Source: Candidatus Gastranaerophilales bacterium
GTDB lineage: Bacteria > Cyanobacteriota > Vampirovibrionia > Gastranaerophilales > Gastranaerophilaceae
Reading direction: 5' to 3'
Assembly: GCA_947625495.1 (NCBI GenBank)
Contig: CANQOQ010000003.1
Location: 62,001-126,000, forward strand
Length of the DNA stretch: 64,000 bases
The notes beneath the pieces were generated by a model that was not told the DNA's origin, made no database searches, and saw only the letters and a list, made by a program, of their open reading frames with translations. Below are positions 62,425 to 64,000 of the stretch, piece by piece (position 1 is the stretch's first letter; the number at the start of each line of letters is the position of its first letter). Made by a program: the position numbers and the translations under genes.

Positions 62425-63290
62425 AAGGCATAGTATTAGCAGGCGGATCAGGTACAAGATTATATCCTTCCACATTATCCATATCAAAACAGCTTTTACC
62501 TATATATGATAAACCTATGATTTATCATCCCATTTCCGTATTAATGCTTGCAGGAATAAGAGAAATATTAATCATTTCAACCCCTGAAGATTTACCTAAT
62601 TTCAAAAAGTTATTAAAAGACGGAAGTCAATTGGGAGTAAAGTTTTCATACGTTTCACAGCCCAGTCCCGACGGACTTGCGCAGGCTTTTATTTTAGGAA
62701 AAGATTTTATAGGAAATGATTCCGCTGCATTAATTCTAGGCGACAATATATTTTATGGGCCTTCTTTTTCGGGAATACTCAGAAATGCCGTGAAAAATAT
62801 TGAAACAAATGGCGGCGCCGTTTTATTTGCTTATCAGGTAAAAGACCCTCAAAGATTCGGGATTGTGGAATTTGATGATAATAGAAATGTTATATCAATA
62901 GAAGAAAAACCAACAAAACCAAAATCACAATATGCGGTTACGGGACTTTATTTTTATGACAATGATGTGGTTAAATATGTAGCAAACCAAAAGCCTTCAA
63001 AACGGGGAGAGCTTGAAATTACGGATTTAAACAATGTTTATTTACAAAATAAAAAAATAAAATTGGAAATTTTAGGCAGAGGCTTTGCATGGCTTGATAC
63101 AGGTACTCATGAATCACTTTTACAGGCTTCTCAATTTATAAAAACAATCGAAGATAATCAGGGTATTAAAATTGCCTGTCTTGAAGAAGTAGCTTATCGT
63201 ATGGGATATATTTCTTCTGATGATTTAATAAATATTTCAAATAAATATCCCAATAACCCGTATTATCAATATATTAAAAATCTAAAATAA
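62421..63290 (+). CDS. rfbA: glucose-1-phosphate thymidylyltransferase
   Basis: 289 residues. The nucleotide signature is '[20 protein letters not shown]', the metal Asp is in '[13 protein letters not shown]', and '[16 protein letters not shown]' and '[15 protein letters not shown]' are family phrases. It makes dTDP-glucose, the first step of the pathway whose other three enzymes precede it in this operon. Confidence 0.96.
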   Translation: MKGIVLAGGSGTRLYPSTLSISKQLLPIYDKPMIYHPISVLMLAGIREILIISTPEDLPNFKKLLKDGSQLGVKFSYVSQPSPDGLAQAFILGKDFIGNDSAALILGDNIFYGPSFSGILRNAVKNIETNGGAVLFAYQVKDPQRFGIVEFDDNRNVISIEEKPTKPKSQYAVTGLYFYDNDVVKYVANQKPSKRGELEITDLNNVYLQNKKIKLEILGRGFAWLDTGTHESLLQASQFIKTIEDNQGIKIACLEEVAYRMGYISSDDLINISNKYPNNPYYQYIKNLK

Positions 63291-63355
63291 TTAGCCTGAT
63301 TATATATAATATTTTTTATCTATATTTCTCATAATAAACATATAAGGAGAATATT

Positions 63356-63601
63356 ATGAGAAATAAGAAAAAATCATTATTAAATGCCCTAAATAAGAAC
63401 TGTACAAAAAAAGTAAGGATTTGTACAAGTAAATTTTGTGCAACCGGATGTTTAGTGGAAGATTATGATGATGAAGATATAGTATGTCTTGAAAACGTAG
63501 AGATGATGTTTACGGACGGATGCCATGAACAAGAACACAGAGACAGTCTATGTATTTGTGATGACCATATAATAGCATTTGAAGCAATAAATGACAAATA
63601 A
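63356..63601 (+). CDS. small Cys-rich acidic protein
   Basis: 81 residues, ribosome site AAGGAG before ATG 63356. The first third is basic ('RNKKKSLLNALNKNCTKKVR'). The rest is acidic with seven more Cys, including 'CTSKFCATGC' and 'SLCICDDH'. The spacing suggests a metal- or cluster-binding fold, but I know no family for it. It lies 65 bases after rfbA and may be on the same message. Confidence 0.6.
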   Translation: MRNKKKSLLNALNKNCTKKVRICTSKFCATGCLVEDYDDEDIVCLENVEMMFTDGCHEQEHRDSLCICDDHIIAFEAINDK

Positions 63602-63621
63602 AAAAGAGGCAAATGCCTCTT
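63602..63621 (-). terminator. rho-independent terminator for the small minus-strand gene
   Basis: AAGAGGC (63604-63610) pairs with GCCTCTT (63615-63621). On the minus strand the stem is followed by a run of six T, so it ends transcripts of the gene at 63649-63921. On the plus strand it follows the Cys-rich gene but lacks a T-run. Confidence 0.75.
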
Positions 63622-63648
63622 AAAACTTACTCTTCGGTCAGCTTACAA

Positions 63649-63921
63649 CTATTCTACAAAACCGCTCTTAATATCAGGCTGCTCATTGAAGTTGAAGATA
63701 AAGTGGGAATATCTTTCCATTCTCAATTTAAACCACCCTAACATCGTATCAGAGCCATAAATCTTTATCGTTCGCATTTTATCGAAATTTTTATTACTGC
63801 GATTATATGATTCATCAATATATGTCTGGCATTTACAATTAAGTTCTTCAACCAAATCATATAAAGTTTTTAACCAAGCAGGCTGAACCTGCAGTTCATT
63901 TACTTTGTACTCTAGAATCAT
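63649..63921 (-). CDS. small conserved-looking protein of unknown function
   Basis: 90 residues, ribosome site AGGAAAG before the ATG complementary to 63919-63921. The sequence is soluble and mixed in structure ('MILEYKVNELQVQPAWLKTL', 'LNCKCQTYIDESYNR', 'MLGWFKLRMERYSHFIFNF'), with no motif I can name. It has its own terminator. The last 79 bases of the window upstream of it hold only AT-rich DNA. Confidence 0.6.
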   Translation of the reverse strand: MILEYKVNELQVQPAWLKTLYDLVEELNCKCQTYIDESYNRSNKNFDKMRTIKIYGSDTMLGWFKLRMERYSHFIFNFNEQPDIKSGFVE

Positions 63922-64000
63922 ATCTTTCCTGACTGTTTATTTATTTGTATTGGGAAGGGGAGAACATCTCTCATAACTAATTATATATATGCCGTGTTTT

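Overview
This AT-rich window comes from a bacterium with a double-membrane envelope. It most likely belongs to the non-photosynthetic gut Cyanobacteriota (Melainabacteria/Vampirovibrionia, Gastranaerophilales-like). This is an inference from gene content and gene order. lysA sits directly beside the diadenylate cyclase gene cdaA, and nusB directly beside ftsY, both arrangements I associate with cyanobacteria. NusB is a long form of 218 residues. HEAT-repeat and WG-repeat proteins are present, and one protein has an N-terminal 'AFQGK'-like tag that I associate with this group. LPS transport genes (lptB and an lptF/G-type permease) imply an outer membrane. No photosynthesis genes occur.

Layout. 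1-4.5 kb: a TPR/NHL-type protein (cut by the window edge), gatA, ruvB, an alpha/beta hydrolase and tRNA-Ser. 4.6-9.3 kb: an accessory stretch downstream of that tRNA, with a large unrecognised protein ending in a PD-(D/E)XK nuclease domain, an RHH-NifX-like fusion with a probable internal start, a metallo-beta-lactamase-fold hydrolase and a membrane protein. 9.4-16.5 kb: a B12-type radical SAM protein, then a redox cassette (two flavodoxin-type proteins, aldo/keto reductase, AhpD/CMD protein, cupin) around a TetR regulator. Two copies of a TTGACA-N3-TGTCAA palindrome look like its operator. Three gene remnants lie in the same cassette.

16.5-25 kb is the most interesting region. One operon encodes a GDPD-like phosphodiesterase, a HAD phosphatase, two nucleotidyltransferases and a cupin. 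A second operon encodes a PEP-synthase-like kinase fused to an HxGH nucleotidyltransferase, a class I glutamine amidotransferase-type hydrolase and a sugar-type nucleotidyltransferase. The last three match, in type and order, the Campylobacter jejuni Cj1418-Cj1417-Cj1416 set, which makes the cytidine diphosphoramidate precursor of the capsular O-methyl phosphoramidate. Three G/C homopolymer tracts of 9-10 bases lie within 8 kb. One interrupts the phosphodiesterase gene (19350), one sits in the leader of the kinase operon (24783) and one interrupts a glycosyltransferase gene (27235). Both interrupted genes are out of frame at 10 bases and would be restored at 9. Together this reads as a phase-variable surface-glycan decoration system, built like that of Campylobacter but in a different phylum.

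25-31.5 kb: a rearranged M48 protease gene beside a broken restriction-like fragment, tRNA-Gln(TTG), the switching glycosyltransferase, nusB-ftsY, a lineage-type membrane protein and lrgAB. 31.5-45.5 kb: WG-repeat proteins (one with a SPRY domain), a SIMPL protein, tRNA-Gln(CTG), an AsmA-like protein, the lysA-cdaA-eda-gcvPB operon and a UbiA prenyltransferase. 45.5-64 kb: a HEAT-repeat protein, lptB-lptF/G-phosphodiester glycosidase, aroQ-dxr-manC, anmK, ilvD-fprA-rubredoxin, an EF-hand/coiled-coil/lysozyme-like protein, and a complete dTDP-rhamnose operon (rfbCBDA). ManC (GDP-mannose) and RfbABCD (dTDP-rhamnose) supply nucleotide sugars that the glycan genes upstream could use.
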